Positions 1 to 8,237 of a DNA stretch of 64,000 bases are shown in pieces. Numbering within the stretch: the stretch's first letter is position 1; each line of letters begins with the position of its first letter. The position numbers and the translations under genes are program-made. The stretch spans positions 124,001 through 188,000 of the forward strand of contig JBBDIK010000012.1 of the NCBI GenBank assembly GCA_040880465.1. Reading direction: 5' to 3'. The notes under the pieces were generated by a model, which had not been told where the DNA came from, ran no database searches, and saw nothing but the letters and a program-made list of their open reading frames with translations. The stretch comes from JBBDIK01 sp040880465. Lineage in GTDB: Bacteria > Actinomycetota > UBA4738 > JBBDHU01.

Positions 1-968
1 AACGCCTCATTGATCTCGATCACGTCGAAGTCGCCGAGTGACAGACCAGTCGCGTCGAGTACCTTCTTGGTTGCCGGGACGGGAGCGATGCCCATGAACG
101 CCGGATCGACGCCGGCCGAGGCGTAGGCGACGATCTTCGCCAGCGGCTCCCGCCCCTCGGCCTTCGCGCGCTCCTCGGACATGAGGACGAGCGACGCCGC
201 TCCGTCCGTGATGCCCGAGGAGTTGCCGGCGGTCACGGTCCCGTTCTCCTCGTCGAAGACGGGCCGCAGCTTGGCGAGCCCGTCCATCGAGGAGTCCGCC
301 TTGGGGTGCTCGTCTTCGTCGACGGTCGCGGTCTCCCCGCGCTTGCGGCCGGGGATCTCGACGGGGAACATCTCCGCAGCGCGACGTTCCTTGCCTGCCT
401 CAGCCTTCACCTGGCTCTCGAGCGCGAACTCGTCTTGCTCCTCGCGCCCGATGTCGTACTGGCGGGCGAGGTTCTCGGCGGTCTCGCCCATGATCAAGCC
501 ACACAGCCGGCACGTGAACCCGTCCGCGTACATCCCATCCACGACGGGAGCGTCGCCCATCCGGTAGCCCACCCGCATGTTCGGAAGCAGGAACGGAACC
601 TGGGTCATGTTCTCCATGCCGCCGGCGACCGTAACCTCGGCGTTGCCGAGGATGATCTGCTCCGCGGCGAGTTGCACGGCCTTCGACCCCGAGGCGCAGG
701 CCATGTTCAGGGTGTAGGCGTTCACCTCTTGTGGGATGCCGCTCTTGTACAGCACCTGCCGCGCGGTGTTCGGTCCGTTGCCGGCTTGGCGCGCGTGGCC
801 GTAGACCAGTTCCTGCACCTGATCCGGCTCGACGCTCGCCCGCCTCAGAGCTTCCTGCGTGGCAGCGACGCCGAGCTCGACCGCCGATGTCTTCGCGTAA
901 GAACCCAGGAACTTCCCGATCGGCGTTCGGGCGCCCTCGATGATGACCGCAGGATCCATGGCATCCAT
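1..968 (-). CDS. Thiolase (acetyl-CoA acetyltransferase family), partial
   Basis: This gene encodes a thiolase that condenses two acyl-CoA units or cleaves 3-ketoacyl-CoA. The reading begins MDAMDPAVIIEGARTPIG, typical of the family. The active-site cysteine lies in NMACASGSKAV near residue 91, and a glycine-rich GGMENMTQVPF segment follows. The frame is open to the window edge, where the NEAF motif (EINEAF) is just readable. The C-terminal histidine and second catalytic cysteine therefore lie outside. Two in-frame ATGs (968 and 959) are possible starts. It lies 21 bases downstream of the exonuclease gene on the same strand, so the two may be co-transcribed. Whether it is biosynthetic or degradative cannot be told from this part. 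Confidence 0.93.
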   Translation of the reverse strand, partial: MDAMDPAVIIEGARTPIGKFLGSYAKTSAVELGVAATQEALRRASVEPDQVQELVYGHARQAGNGPNTARQVLYKSGIPQEVNAYTLNMACASGSKAVQLAAEQIILGNAEVTVAGGMENMTQVPFLLPNMRVGYRMGDAPVVDGMYADGFTCRLCGLIMGETAENLARQYDIGREEQDEFALESQVKAEAGKERRAAEMFPVEIPGRKRGETATVDEDEHPKADSSMDGLAKLRPVFDEENGTVTAGNSSGITDGAASLVLMSEERAKAEGREPLAKIVAYASAGVDPAFMGIAPVPATKKVLDATGLSLGDFDVIEINEA

Positions 969-989
969 CGTACCCGCGCTCAACGGGCG

Positions 990-2634
990 CTATCGGACCC
1001 GAACGTCCTCGCGGCCTCGTTCCGCTGCGGCGAACATGACCCGAAGTCGCTCCAGCGCGGCGCCGCCGGCCACCGGTTCCGCGAGCGCGCGGTCGGATGT
1101 CTCGAGGCGAACCGGATTGCGCGCCAGCCATCGCCGGATCTCGGCGATCTCGTCGGCCCGCTCGCGGGGGACCGGGACCGGGATCGGGGAGGGTCCGGTC
1201 CACCGCGAGTTGACCATGCCGGAACGCGAGCTGCGCTCCGGTCGTATCGCGCAGGACGAATCGACCGGGCTGCAGGAGCCAGTCGTTCGTCCGTTGGCGG
1301 GTGAGGGCATCGATCGTCGCGCGGAGGCGGTCGCGCGCCAGCGCAGCCTCCTCGAAGCGTTCGGCATCCGCGAGGGCATCCATGCGAGTCTCGAGTATCT
1401 CCAGGAGCGTGTCGGGATCTGCGAGCGCGTCGAGCAGCCGGCGCACCGTCGCCAGGTACCCGTCGCGATCAGTGCGGCCGTCGCACGGGGCGAGGCACCG
1501 GCCCATGTCCGCGAGAGCGCAGGGCGCGAACCGCGTCCTTTCTCCCATCGACTTCGTGCAGCGGCGGATCGGGAAGACTTCCTCGAGCGCCTCCTTCGCG
1601 AGCCGGGCTTGCGCGGATGACCGGAAGGGGCCCAAGAAGCACACTCCCTCGCCGGCCTTCGCCTCGTAGACGACCTTGAAGCGGGGGAACGCTTCGGTGG
1701 TGTCGAGCTTGAGGTACGCGTAGCGCCGCCAGGTCTTGCCGCGCCGGTTGTATTTCGGCGCGTGTGCTCCGATCAGCCGGGCCTCCAGGACCAGGGCTTC
1801 GAGCTCGGATCCGCAAGGGCGGGCCTCGACCCGCGTGACCTCGCCGAGCAGGTCCTCGATCTTCTTGCGGCCGTCGCCGTAGAAGTAGGTCTTGACGCGC
1901 TGACGGATGTCTTTGGACTTGCCGACGTAGAGGATCTGATCATCGCGCCCCCGGAACAGATAGACGCCGGGCGAGCGTGGCAGATCATCGGTCATCCTGA
2001 TCTTGTGGAAGTTCGGGCGGCCACGTGCGCGGACCGCGTTGTGCAGGTCCCCGAGCGTCAGGATCCCCAGCCGTCCTCCGAGTTCGAGCAACCCGTGGAG
2101 CACCTCCGCGCATGCTTGAGCATCCGGAAGCGCGCGGTGGTTCGGTTGAACGCCGACCCGGAAGTACTGGGAGAGGGTCGCCAGTTTCACGTTCGGCACA
2201 TCCGGCCAGACGACCCGGCGCGCAAGCCGGGCGGTGCACACGGGCGGCGGCGGGATCGGCTCGTAGTTGAGCCGCAGCAACTCCGTGTTGACGAACGACA
2301 GATCGAACCGCGCGTTGTGAGCGACGAACACCGCGTCTCGGGAGAATTCGACGAACTGAGGCATGATCGCCTCGATGGGCGGCATCCCGATCACGTCGCG
2401 ATCAGCGATGCCGGTGAGGCGCGTGATGAACGGCGGGATGGCGACGCCGGGATCGACGAGCTCGGAGAAGGTCCCGAGCAGTTCTCCGCCCCGGTACTTC
2501 ACGGCCCCGATCTCCGTGATAGACGAGGACTGCGGCGACCCGCCGGTGGTCTCGAGGTCGACCACGCAGAAGGTCACCTCGGACAATGGCACCCCCTGGT
2601 CCAGGGTGGTCTGGAACGCCTCAGCAGCCTGCAC
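990..2634 (-). CDS. DEDDh exonuclease fused to GIY-YIG (UvrC/Cho-like) nuclease, frameshifted
   Basis: The protein joins a DnaQ-type 3'-5' exonuclease to a UvrC-like GIY-YIG nuclease, a known actinobacterial DNA-repair architecture. Visible motifs are VVDLETTG (exo I), HNARFDLSF (exo II), HRALPDAQA (exo III, DEDDh), then SPGVYLFRGRDDQILYVGKS (GIY-YIG) and a UvrBC-like helical segment around residues 410-440. The frame breaks near 1166-1170, a run of five G on the plus strand. Upstream, one frame gives VDRTLPDPGPG. The sensible continuation, RERADEIAEIRRWLA, is in the next frame and stops at 990. One extra base would explain this, and the corrected product is about 547 residues. It may be a sequencing error or a real lesion. 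The start is GTG, 41 bases from a LexA box. Confidence 0.85.
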
Positions 2635-2674
2635 GAGCCGCCTTCCCCGGGGCGGGCGCGGAGGGTCAGTGTAC

Positions 2675-2688
2675 CGAACATATGTTCG
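2675..2688. promoter_or_regulatory. LexA (SOS) box upstream of the exonuclease/GIY-YIG gene
   Basis: CGAACATATGTTCG is a perfect 14-base palindrome matching the actinobacterial LexA site CGAAC-N4-GTTCG. It sits in the short gap between ygfZ and the nuclease gene, 41 bases before the nuclease GTG. This predicts DNA-damage induction of the nuclease. Confidence 0.85.
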
Positions 2689-2718
2689 AGAATCAAGCGG
2701 TCGCGGGGACCGGGGTGG

Positions 2719-3609
2719 TCAGTCGGGCAGGACGAGGTCGAGTGGCTCGCCGTCGGCGGTGTGGAAGGTTCGCTCGACCGAGTCCGAGTTGCGAACGCGG
2801 GCGAGGACCTTGGTCGTCGGCGGATCCGGTACCGCGCTGGTGATGACCCCGACTTCGGCGCCGTCGGTGAACACCGCCTGACCGACGCCGACGGCGGCAT
2901 GCGTCCAGAGCCGGGTGATCACGAACGGGGGCCTCCCGAAGTTGCGGATCTTCGCGACGCTCTCTTGCCCGAGGAAGCACCCCTTGTCCGCGTCGATCGT
3001 TGCCTCCGCAGCCGGATCTTCAGCCGGGAGTGACTCGGCCGTCAGGTCGATCGGGAATCGCGCGATGCCATGTCGGATGCGCCAGACGTCGAGCGCCTCG
3101 TCATCGATCAGCACCAGCCTTTCGGTGAGGGAGGCGATGAGGTCGAACCGGGCCTCCGGATCGGATGGCGTGGCGACCAGCTGCCCGAACGGTTCCCACG
3201 GCGACGCCGTCCAGGCTGCGTCGTGGACCTCGGTTCCCGTCGGGACCGCGAACAGCGTCACCTCGTCGTCCGCGTCGGCCAGGGCGACATCCGAGGACAG
3301 GACGTACTTCGCGAGGAGTTCGCCGATCTGCTCGGGCTGCGTACGGTCTTGGAGCAGCACGTACCCCTGGTCGGTTCGGGCGACGTGGAAGTCCGACCTG
3401 ATGCGTCCCGTGGGGGTCAGGAGCAGGGATCGGCGTGCCTGGCCGGACTCCATCCCGGCCACACCGGCGGTGACGAGGTCGTTCAGCCAGGTTTCGGCAT
3501 CGGTCCCGGTCACGGACGTCGAGCGGAGGTCGGTCGTCAGGTCGGCGAACGCCTCCCCCTCCTCGAGGGCCGCGACCTCTTCTTCCAGGAACTTCCCAAG
3601 GGGCTCCAT
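2719..3609 (-). CDS. ygfZ: YgfZ/GcvT-fold folate-binding protein
   Basis: This is a tetrahydrofolate-binding GcvT-fold protein of the YgfZ family, which supports iron-sulfur cluster enzymes. The family signature is present as DKGCFLGQES at about residues 205-214, with the conserved cysteine. Length (about 296 aa) is normal. The start is taken as ATG 3609. An in-frame GTG at 3612 is also possible, and a TATGCT -10 box at 3618-3623 (minus sense) lies 5-8 bases away, so the mRNA looks leaderless. It is transcribed divergently from the glycosyltransferase. It fits a neighbourhood rich in Fe-S enzymes such as formate dehydrogenase and ThiH, though that link is an inference. Confidence 0.9.
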   Translation of the reverse strand: MEPLGKFLEEEVAALEEGEAFADLTTDLRSTSVTGTDAETWLNDLVTAGVAGMESGQARRSLLLTPTGRIRSDFHVARTDQGYVLLQDRTQPEQIGELLAKYVLSSDVALADADDEVTLFAVPTGTEVHDAAWTASPWEPFGQLVATPSDPEARFDLIASLTERLVLIDDEALDVWRIRHGIARFPIDLTAESLPAEDPAAEATIDADKGCFLGQESVAKIRNFGRPPFVITRLWTHAAVGVGQAVFTDGAEVGVITSAVPDPPTTKVLARVRNSDSVERTFHTADGEPLDLVLPD

Positions 3610-3629
3610 CACCTGAGAGCATAGGCGCC

Positions 3630-4778
3630 GTGAGCGATCATCCCGCGCCCGACATCCCCCGCACGCTCGTCGTGACGGCCGACTTCCCGCCTACGGTGGG
3701 CGGCGTGCAGCAGTACGTTCACAGTCTCGTCCATCGCTTCCCCGAGAACCGCGTGACGGTGCTGACCTCGACGCACGAGGGATGGGAGGCGTCCGATGCC
3801 ACCCAGCCGTTCCGGGTCCGGCGTGTCCCGACGAAATGGCTCTGGCCCGGCCGGGGGCTGACGGAGCGGATCGAGGAGGTCGTCCGTGACACCGGTGCCG
3901 AGGCCGTGCTGTTCGCCAGTGGGTATCCGGCAGCGATCTCCGGTCCGGCGCTCGCGAAACGGGGGGTGCCCTACATCGTGGCGACGCACGGGATCGAGCA
4001 CTGGATCGCCCTGGTTCCCGGCGGCCCTGCCCTGATGAGGTCGGCGTTCGGGCGAGCATCTCGAGTCGTCGCGATCAGTCGCTTCACGGCTCGCGCCATC
4101 GGCCGTGGGGTGCCGGGTGACGTTCCGCTCGAGATCTGCCATCCAGGGGTCGATGTCGACAAGTTCCGCCCCGATGTCGACGGCGGGCCGATCCGCCTTC
4201 GGCACAAGGTCTTCGACCGACCGCTCGTCGTCTGCGTCTCGCGGTTCGTCAAGCGCAAGGGGCAGGACGTACTGGTCCGCGGCATGGAGCGTATCGTCCG
4301 CCGCGTGCCGGATGCCGTGCTGCTCATGGCGGGAACCGGACCCGATCATGATCGGGTCGTTCGGTTGGCCCGGGAGGCACCCGACCGGTCGGTCGTCTTC
4401 GCCGGGGTGATCCCCGAGGAAGAGCTCCCGATGTACCACGCCGCCGCGGACGTCTTCGCGATGCCCTGCCGTTCTCGCGCGTTCGGGCTCGAGGCCGAAG
4501 GGTTCGGCATGGTGTTCACCGAGGCATCCGCAAGCGGTAAGCCCGTGGTCGCGGGCCGCTCCGGAGGCGCGGCGGAGGCCGTCGTCGATGGGGAAACCGG
4601 GCTCGTCGTGGACGGCCGCCAGACCGAGGCCGTGGCCGAGGCGGTCTCCGGGCTCCTGCTCGACCCGTTCCGCGCGGAGCACCTCGGGAAGGCCGGCCGC
4701 GTGCGTGCCGAGCGCGAGTTGGCTTGGACCGGCATCGCCGGGCGATACGCGGGGTGGTTGAGGGAAGCCGCCGGGTAG
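3630..4778 (+). CDS. GT4-family glycosyltransferase (PimB-like)
   Basis: The product is a 382-residue GT-B fold glycosyltransferase. The N-terminal RTLVVTADFPPTVGGVQQY and the C-terminal donor-binding EGFGMVFTEASASGKPVVAG are close to phosphatidylinositol mannosyltransferases of the PimB type. ATHGIEHW and the SRFVKRKGQDVL segment are also family features. It probably transfers mannose or another sugar to a lipid or polyprenol at the inner membrane face. The start is GTG 3630, 20 bases from the divergent ygfZ start. Acceptor and donor cannot be fixed from sequence. No other phosphatidylinositol mannoside genes are adjacent. Confidence 0.88.
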   Translation: MSDHPAPDIPRTLVVTADFPPTVGGVQQYVHSLVHRFPENRVTVLTSTHEGWEASDATQPFRVRRVPTKWLWPGRGLTERIEEVVRDTGAEAVLFASGYPAAISGPALAKRGVPYIVATHGIEHWIALVPGGPALMRSAFGRASRVVAISRFTARAIGRGVPGDVPLEICHPGVDVDKFRPDVDGGPIRLRHKVFDRPLVVCVSRFVKRKGQDVLVRGMERIVRRVPDAVLLMAGTGPDHDRVVRLAREAPDRSVVFAGVIPEEELPMYHAAADVFAMPCRSRAFGLEAEGFGMVFTEASASGKPVVAGRSGGAAEAVVDGETGLVVDGRQTEAVAEAVSGLLLDPFRAEHLGKAGRVRAERELAWTGIAGRYAGWLREAAG

Positions 4779-4795
4779 CCGACGATACGAAGGTG

Positions 4796-5635
4796 ATGGA
4801 CACGGAAGGACCGCCCGAGGAGACCGAGGGCCGCTGTCCCAACTGCGGGGCACTGGTCTCGCCGGACGCCGAATGGTGCAACCTGTGCTTCGCGTCGCTC
4901 AAGGTGCCGGAGGCCGAGGTGCCCGATCCGACCCAGGCGGCTGCGGGACCTTCGCCGTCGGACACGGGTCCGGCATCGGCGGCCGACCTCGTGACGATCG
5001 AGGTCGACATCGAGGAGGTCGACGATACCGAGCCTCCCGCTCCCGAGCCCGCCGTAGCCGGTCCGGCGCCCGGCTCGCAGATCGCGGAGCGAGAGGCCGC
5101 CGAGGAGGAGGCGGCCGCTTCGACCGTCTGGCAGTGCCCGGTCTGTGACGAGGAGAACCCACTGGAGGCGAATACCTGCATGATGTGCGGGACGCCCTTC
5201 GGCCGGCTCTTCGAGGAACCGGAGGAGCAAGCGACCATGGAGCCGAACCGCGCTGCGATGCTGGGGCTCCTCCCGGGGCTCGGACACTACAAGCTCGGAC
5301 GGGGCGGTGAGGGATTCGCGCGAGCATTCGCGTTCGCCGGTTGCCTCGGGATGGCGCTGCTCTTCTTGCTCTCGGTCTCCGGGACCGGCTCCTCTCGGCT
5401 ACTGATCCTGTCGCTCTACTTCATCGCGGTGATCTTCCTCATCGGAGAGTCGGCGATGGAGTGCTACCGGATCGCCTCGGGGGAGCCGCAGCTGATCCCG
5501 GGCCGGCTCCTCATCTGGGGGTTCGTCGCGGTCTTCGGCCTGTCCGTCGTTCTGGTGGTTGCACTCTCGCTCGGTGTTCGGCCTGAGACGTCGACGCCGA
5601 CGACCGTCCCTGGACCACCGTTGTCGGGTGCCTGA
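4796..5635 (+). CDS. Double zinc-ribbon membrane protein
   Basis: This is a protein of unknown function of about 279 residues. It has two zinc-ribbon modules: CPNCGALVSPDAEWCNLC near the N-terminus and CPVCDEENPLEANTCMMC near residue 115. The segment between them is acidic and Pro/Ala/Glu-rich. The C-terminal part holds about three hydrophobic helices (roughly 180-265) and a Thr/Pro tail. LPGLGHYKLGRGGEGFARA resembles the short motif of small TM2-like membrane proteins. It probably lies in the membrane with cytoplasmic zinc ribbons. The start ATG 4796 is preceded by an in-frame GTG at 4793. It follows the glycosyltransferase by 17 bases. Two more zinc-ribbon membrane proteins occur at 13396-15020. 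Confidence 0.75.
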   Translation: MDTEGPPEETEGRCPNCGALVSPDAEWCNLCFASLKVPEAEVPDPTQAAAGPSPSDTGPASAADLVTIEVDIEEVDDTEPPAPEPAVAGPAPGSQIAEREAAEEEAAASTVWQCPVCDEENPLEANTCMMCGTPFGRLFEEPEEQATMEPNRAAMLGLLPGLGHYKLGRGGEGFARAFAFAGCLGMALLFLLSVSGTGSSRLLILSLYFIAVIFLIGESAMECYRIASGEPQLIPGRLLIWGFVAVFGLSVVLVVALSLGVRPETSTPTTVPGPPLSGA

Positions 5636-5663
5636 AAGCCTCGGAGCGCGGCGGGAACCAGAC

Positions 5664-5669
5664 TAAGCT
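5664..5669 (+). promoter_or_regulatory. Putative -10 element (TAAGCT) before glk
   Basis: TAAGCT lies 6 bases before an ATG at 5676. That spacing would place transcription initiation at or next to the ATG, as in other leaderless promoters of this window. No clear -35 was recognised. Confidence 0.4.
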
Positions 5670-5675
5670 AGCGCG

Positions 5676-5708
5676 ATGACGCGAACCGGAACCGCCGACC
5701 CACGATGA
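5676..5708 (+). CDS. Candidate leaderless upstream ORF (10 codons) coupled to glk
   Basis: The short frame MTRTGTADPR starts 6 bases after a TAAGCT -10 box. Its TGA overlaps the glk start codon as ATGA. This geometry predicts leaderless translation of the peptide and re-initiation on glk. It recurs before pfk (28500) and the WecA-like gene (43992). No peptide evidence exists, and chance is possible for a frame this short. Confidence 0.35.
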   Translation: MTRTGTADPR

Positions 5709-6655
5709 GCGCCCACGCGATCGGGGTCGATGTCGGTGGAACGAAGATCGCCGCGATGCGGGTCACCGCCGAGGGCGAGATCCTTGCGCGCGAGACCGTC
5801 GAAACGCCGGCCTCCGATGCGGAGGCGACCCTGGCCGCGACCGAACAGGCGGCCCGAGCCGTCCTGAGCGATGAAGTCGTGGCGGTCGGGGTCGGCGCCG
5901 CGGGCATCGTCGACTTCGCGGCGGGAGTTCTGCGGTACGGCCCGAACCTGCCGTGGCGGGAGCTGGGCGTCGTCGAGCGGATCACCCGTGAGATCGGTCT
6001 GCCGTGCGTCCTGGACAACGACGCGAACGTGGCCGCTTGGGGCGAGTATCGGTTCGGCGCCGGCAAAGGCACCCAGGACATGTTGCTCGTCACCGTCGGA
6101 ACCGGGATCGGGGGTGGGATCGTCTCCGGGGGGAAGATGTATCGCGGGGCGCACGGGTTCGCCGCCGAGATCGGCCACGTGATCGTCGACCCCAACGGGC
6201 CGCTGTGCGGTTGCGGCAATGTCGGGTGTTGGGAGCAGGTCGCGTCCGGTAGCGCCATCCAGCGCGCAGGACGCGAGGCGGTCCCCGATCATCCGGAGTC
6301 GCTGATCTCCAAGCTCGCGAGCGGCGACGCCGCGAAGGTGACCGGCCCGATCGTGACCGAGGCCGCCCAGAAGGACGACGACATCGCCAAACGCATCATC
6401 CGGGAAGCCGGGCGGCGCCTCGGCCAAGGGATCGCCGGACTCGTCAATATCCTCGACCCGGATGTCGTCGTGATCGGCGGCGGAGTGGTTGCCGCGGGCG
6501 ATCTCGTCCTTGGGCCGGCGCGCCGAGCGATGGTCGACGCTATCGAGGCTCCGGAGCACCGGCCCGAGGTGCCGCTGCTCGCGGCGACGCTGGGGAACGA
6601 TGCCGGCGCGGTCGGTGCCGCGGCGATGGCGTTGGACGAACTGGGCTCCGGGTGA
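5705..6655 (+). CDS. glk: ROK-family glucokinase
   Basis: This is a sugar kinase, most likely ATP-dependent glucokinase, feeding glucose-6-phosphate into glycolysis. The N-terminal IGVDVGGTKIAAMRV is the phosphate-binding loop. The ROK zinc site appears as CGCGNVGCWEQ near residue 170, after the catalytic-region LDNDANVAAWGEY. The length of 316 aa is normal for actinobacterial GlkA. The start ATG 5705 overlaps the stop of a possible 10-codon upstream ORF. The next gene (LLM oxidoreductase) begins inside the stop codon region (GTGA), suggesting an operon. Other hexoses, such as N-acetylmannosamine or fructose, are conceivable substrates, since ROK specificity is hard to read from sequence. Confidence 0.88.
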   Translation: MSAHAIGVDVGGTKIAAMRVTAEGEILARETVETPASDAEATLAATEQAARAVLSDEVVAVGVGAAGIVDFAAGVLRYGPNLPWRELGVVERITREIGLPCVLDNDANVAAWGEYRFGAGKGTQDMLLVTVGTGIGGGIVSGGKMYRGAHGFAAEIGHVIVDPNGPLCGCGNVGCWEQVASGSAIQRAGREAVPDHPESLISKLASGDAAKVTGPIVTEAAQKDDDIAKRIIREAGRRLGQGIAGLVNILDPDVVVIGGGVVAAGDLVLGPARRAMVDAIEAPEHRPEVPLLAATLGNDAGAVGAAAMALDELGSG

Positions 6656-7554
6656 ACCTCGGACTGGTCCTTCCGCTGTACTCGGGCGATCCGGCGCGCG
6701 TCATGGCCTTCGCGGAACGTGCGACCGCCCTCGGTTTCGACGGGCTGTTCGCGTTCGATCATTTCTTCCCGCCCGGGACGTCGGCGGAGCGGGCGAGTCT
6801 CGAGGCCTTCACCACGCTGTCCGCGGTGACGGTGGCGTGTCCGAACATGACCATCGGGACGTTCGTCGCTCGGGCCGGGGTCCGCGCGCCGGGGATGCTG
6901 GCGAAGATGGCCGGACAGATCGACGACATGAGCGGCGGGAACTTCATCCTGGGTCTCGGTGCCGGGGACGAGCAGAGCCGGGCCGAGGCCGAGACGTTCG
7001 GGTTCGAGCACCTGGAGACGCAGACCGAGCGCTACGAGTTGCTGGCCGACACGGTCCGGGGGGTCCGAGCGCTCCTCGACGGTCGTGCTTGGGTCGGGAG
7101 CGACCTGGTTCCTGCGATGGAGGGTCCGCTGGCGCCGGCACCACGACGTTCCGGGGGCCCGCCGGTCTGGATCGGTGGAAAAGGGGACGCAGCGCTGCGG
7201 CTGGCCGCCGATCTGGCCGACGGTTGGAACGGCTGGGGTATCGATGAGGAGACCTTCGCTGCCCGCGCCGCCGAACTGACGGCGCTGTCGGGGGCTTCGG
7301 GTCGGACCGTCGAGCCGAATTGGGGAGGGATCGCGCTGGTCGGGGAGGACGCCGCGAGCGTTGAGACGCTCCTCGTGCGGCGTCGAGAGGTCGGCCTGAC
7401 CGAGAGCACCGTGTGGTCGGGCACGGCCGCGGAGTTCCGGATGTTCCTCGAGCGCCTGGCGGCAGCGGGGGCAAGCTGGGCGATCTTCGTTCCGGCTGGA
7501 CCGGCAGACCGGATGGATCTGATCGCGGACGCCCTGGATCGGGTTCGCCCGTGA
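6652..7554 (+). CDS. LLM-class F420-dependent oxidoreductase
   Basis: This is a TIM-barrel flavin/F420 oxidoreductase of the luciferase-like family, 300 residues. Typical features are LPLYSGDPARVMAFAERA at the N-terminus, DGLFAFDHFFPPG, the GGNFILGLGAGDEQSRAEA region and the later GGPPVWIGGKGD strand. It starts with GTG, overlapping the glk stop (GTGA), and its own stop overlaps the next gene's GTG. It therefore sits in a tight glk - LLM - cyclo-ligase string. The substrate is unknown. F420 rather than FMN use is inferred from the phylum, not proven. Confidence 0.85.
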   Translation: MNLGLVLPLYSGDPARVMAFAERATALGFDGLFAFDHFFPPGTSAERASLEAFTTLSAVTVACPNMTIGTFVARAGVRAPGMLAKMAGQIDDMSGGNFILGLGAGDEQSRAEAETFGFEHLETQTERYELLADTVRGVRALLDGRAWVGSDLVPAMEGPLAPAPRRSGGPPVWIGGKGDAALRLAADLADGWNGWGIDEETFAARAAELTALSGASGRTVEPNWGGIALVGEDAASVETLLVRRREVGLTESTVWSGTAAEFRMFLERLAAAGASWAIFVPAGPADRMDLIADALDRVRP

Positions 7555-8156
7555 CCGGCAACAAGGCCATCAGGCGGGCCAAGACCGAACTCCGCACGCG
7601 GATGAAGCAGGTCCGGGAGCAGATCCCGTCGGATGAACGTGCACGACTCGCCGTGCTGGTCGCGGATCGACTGATCGGCGTGCTGGCCGATATCGACACC
7701 GTCATGACGTTCCTGTCCTTCGGGAACGAGTTGCCGACCGATCAGATCGCCGAGCGGCTACACGCGGCCGGCAAGCGCTTGGCCGTTCCGCACGTCGACG
7801 GCGAGACCATCGTGCCGCTGGAGTACGTCCCCGGCGATCCGGTCGAGGAGGCGGTGTTCGGCATCCGCGAGCCGGCGGAGCATCGCCCCGTTCCGCATGC
7901 AGAGATCGGAGCCGTGATCGTTCCGGGCCTGGCCTTCGACCGGGGCGGCTACCGCGTGGGCTACGGCGGTGGATTCTACGATCGGCTACTGCGCTCGGTC
8001 CCCGTCAGCGCGCTTCGCGTGGGCATCTGTTTCCGCGCGCAGGTCGTCGAGGAGGTCCCTCGTGGCCACCTGGACGAGGCGCTCGATCTGGTTGTCACCG
8101 ACGGCGAGACCATCGAATGCCACCGCGGCGGGGGCGCCGATGAGGGAGGCGCGTAG
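7551..8156 (+). CDS. ygfA: 5-formyltetrahydrofolate cyclo-ligase
   Basis: The enzyme converts 5-formyl-THF to 5,10-methenyl-THF using ATP, returning a dead-end folate to the one-carbon pool. The diagnostic motif YRVGYGGGFYDRLL lies near residue 140. The N-terminal basic helix with RTRMKQVREQI is typical. The length is 201 residues. The GTG start overlaps the preceding stop (GTGA). The next promoter's -10 (TAGACT) overlaps its stop codon. It opens a block of folate-related genes (two GcvT-like proteins and fhs), which fits its role. Confidence 0.9.
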   Translation: MTGNKAIRRAKTELRTRMKQVREQIPSDERARLAVLVADRLIGVLADIDTVMTFLSFGNELPTDQIAERLHAAGKRLAVPHVDGETIVPLEYVPGDPVEEAVFGIREPAEHRPVPHAEIGAVIVPGLAFDRGGYRVGYGGGFYDRLLRSVPVSALRVGICFRAQVVEEVPRGHLDEALDLVVTDGETIECHRGGGADEGGA

Positions 8157-8159
8157 ACT
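8154..8159 (+). promoter_or_regulatory. Putative -10 element (TAGACT) for the GcvT-like pair
   Basis: TAGACT overlaps the stop of the cyclo-ligase gene and would start a transcript with a leader of roughly 70 bases before the first GcvT-like gene. An AAGGAGAAGA ribosome site precedes that ATG. The same TAGACT hexamer recurs before fdhD, fdhA, the EEP gene, the sarcosine-oxidase-like gene and the MerR gene. Confidence 0.45.
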
Positions 8160-8237
8160 CGCGCTTGCGCCGGAGGCGGCGTTCCCGGTACAAGAGGTTC
8201 ATCAGGGGTACAACCGAGAGCCAAGGAGAAGATCGAG

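Noticed and set aside
400..1160. C-terminal extension of the exonuclease frame into 400-1160, giving a 744-residue protein
   Set aside because: The residues past the G-run are arginine/glycine-rich shadow sequence opposite the thiolase frame. The sensible nuclease C-terminus continues in another frame and stops at 990.
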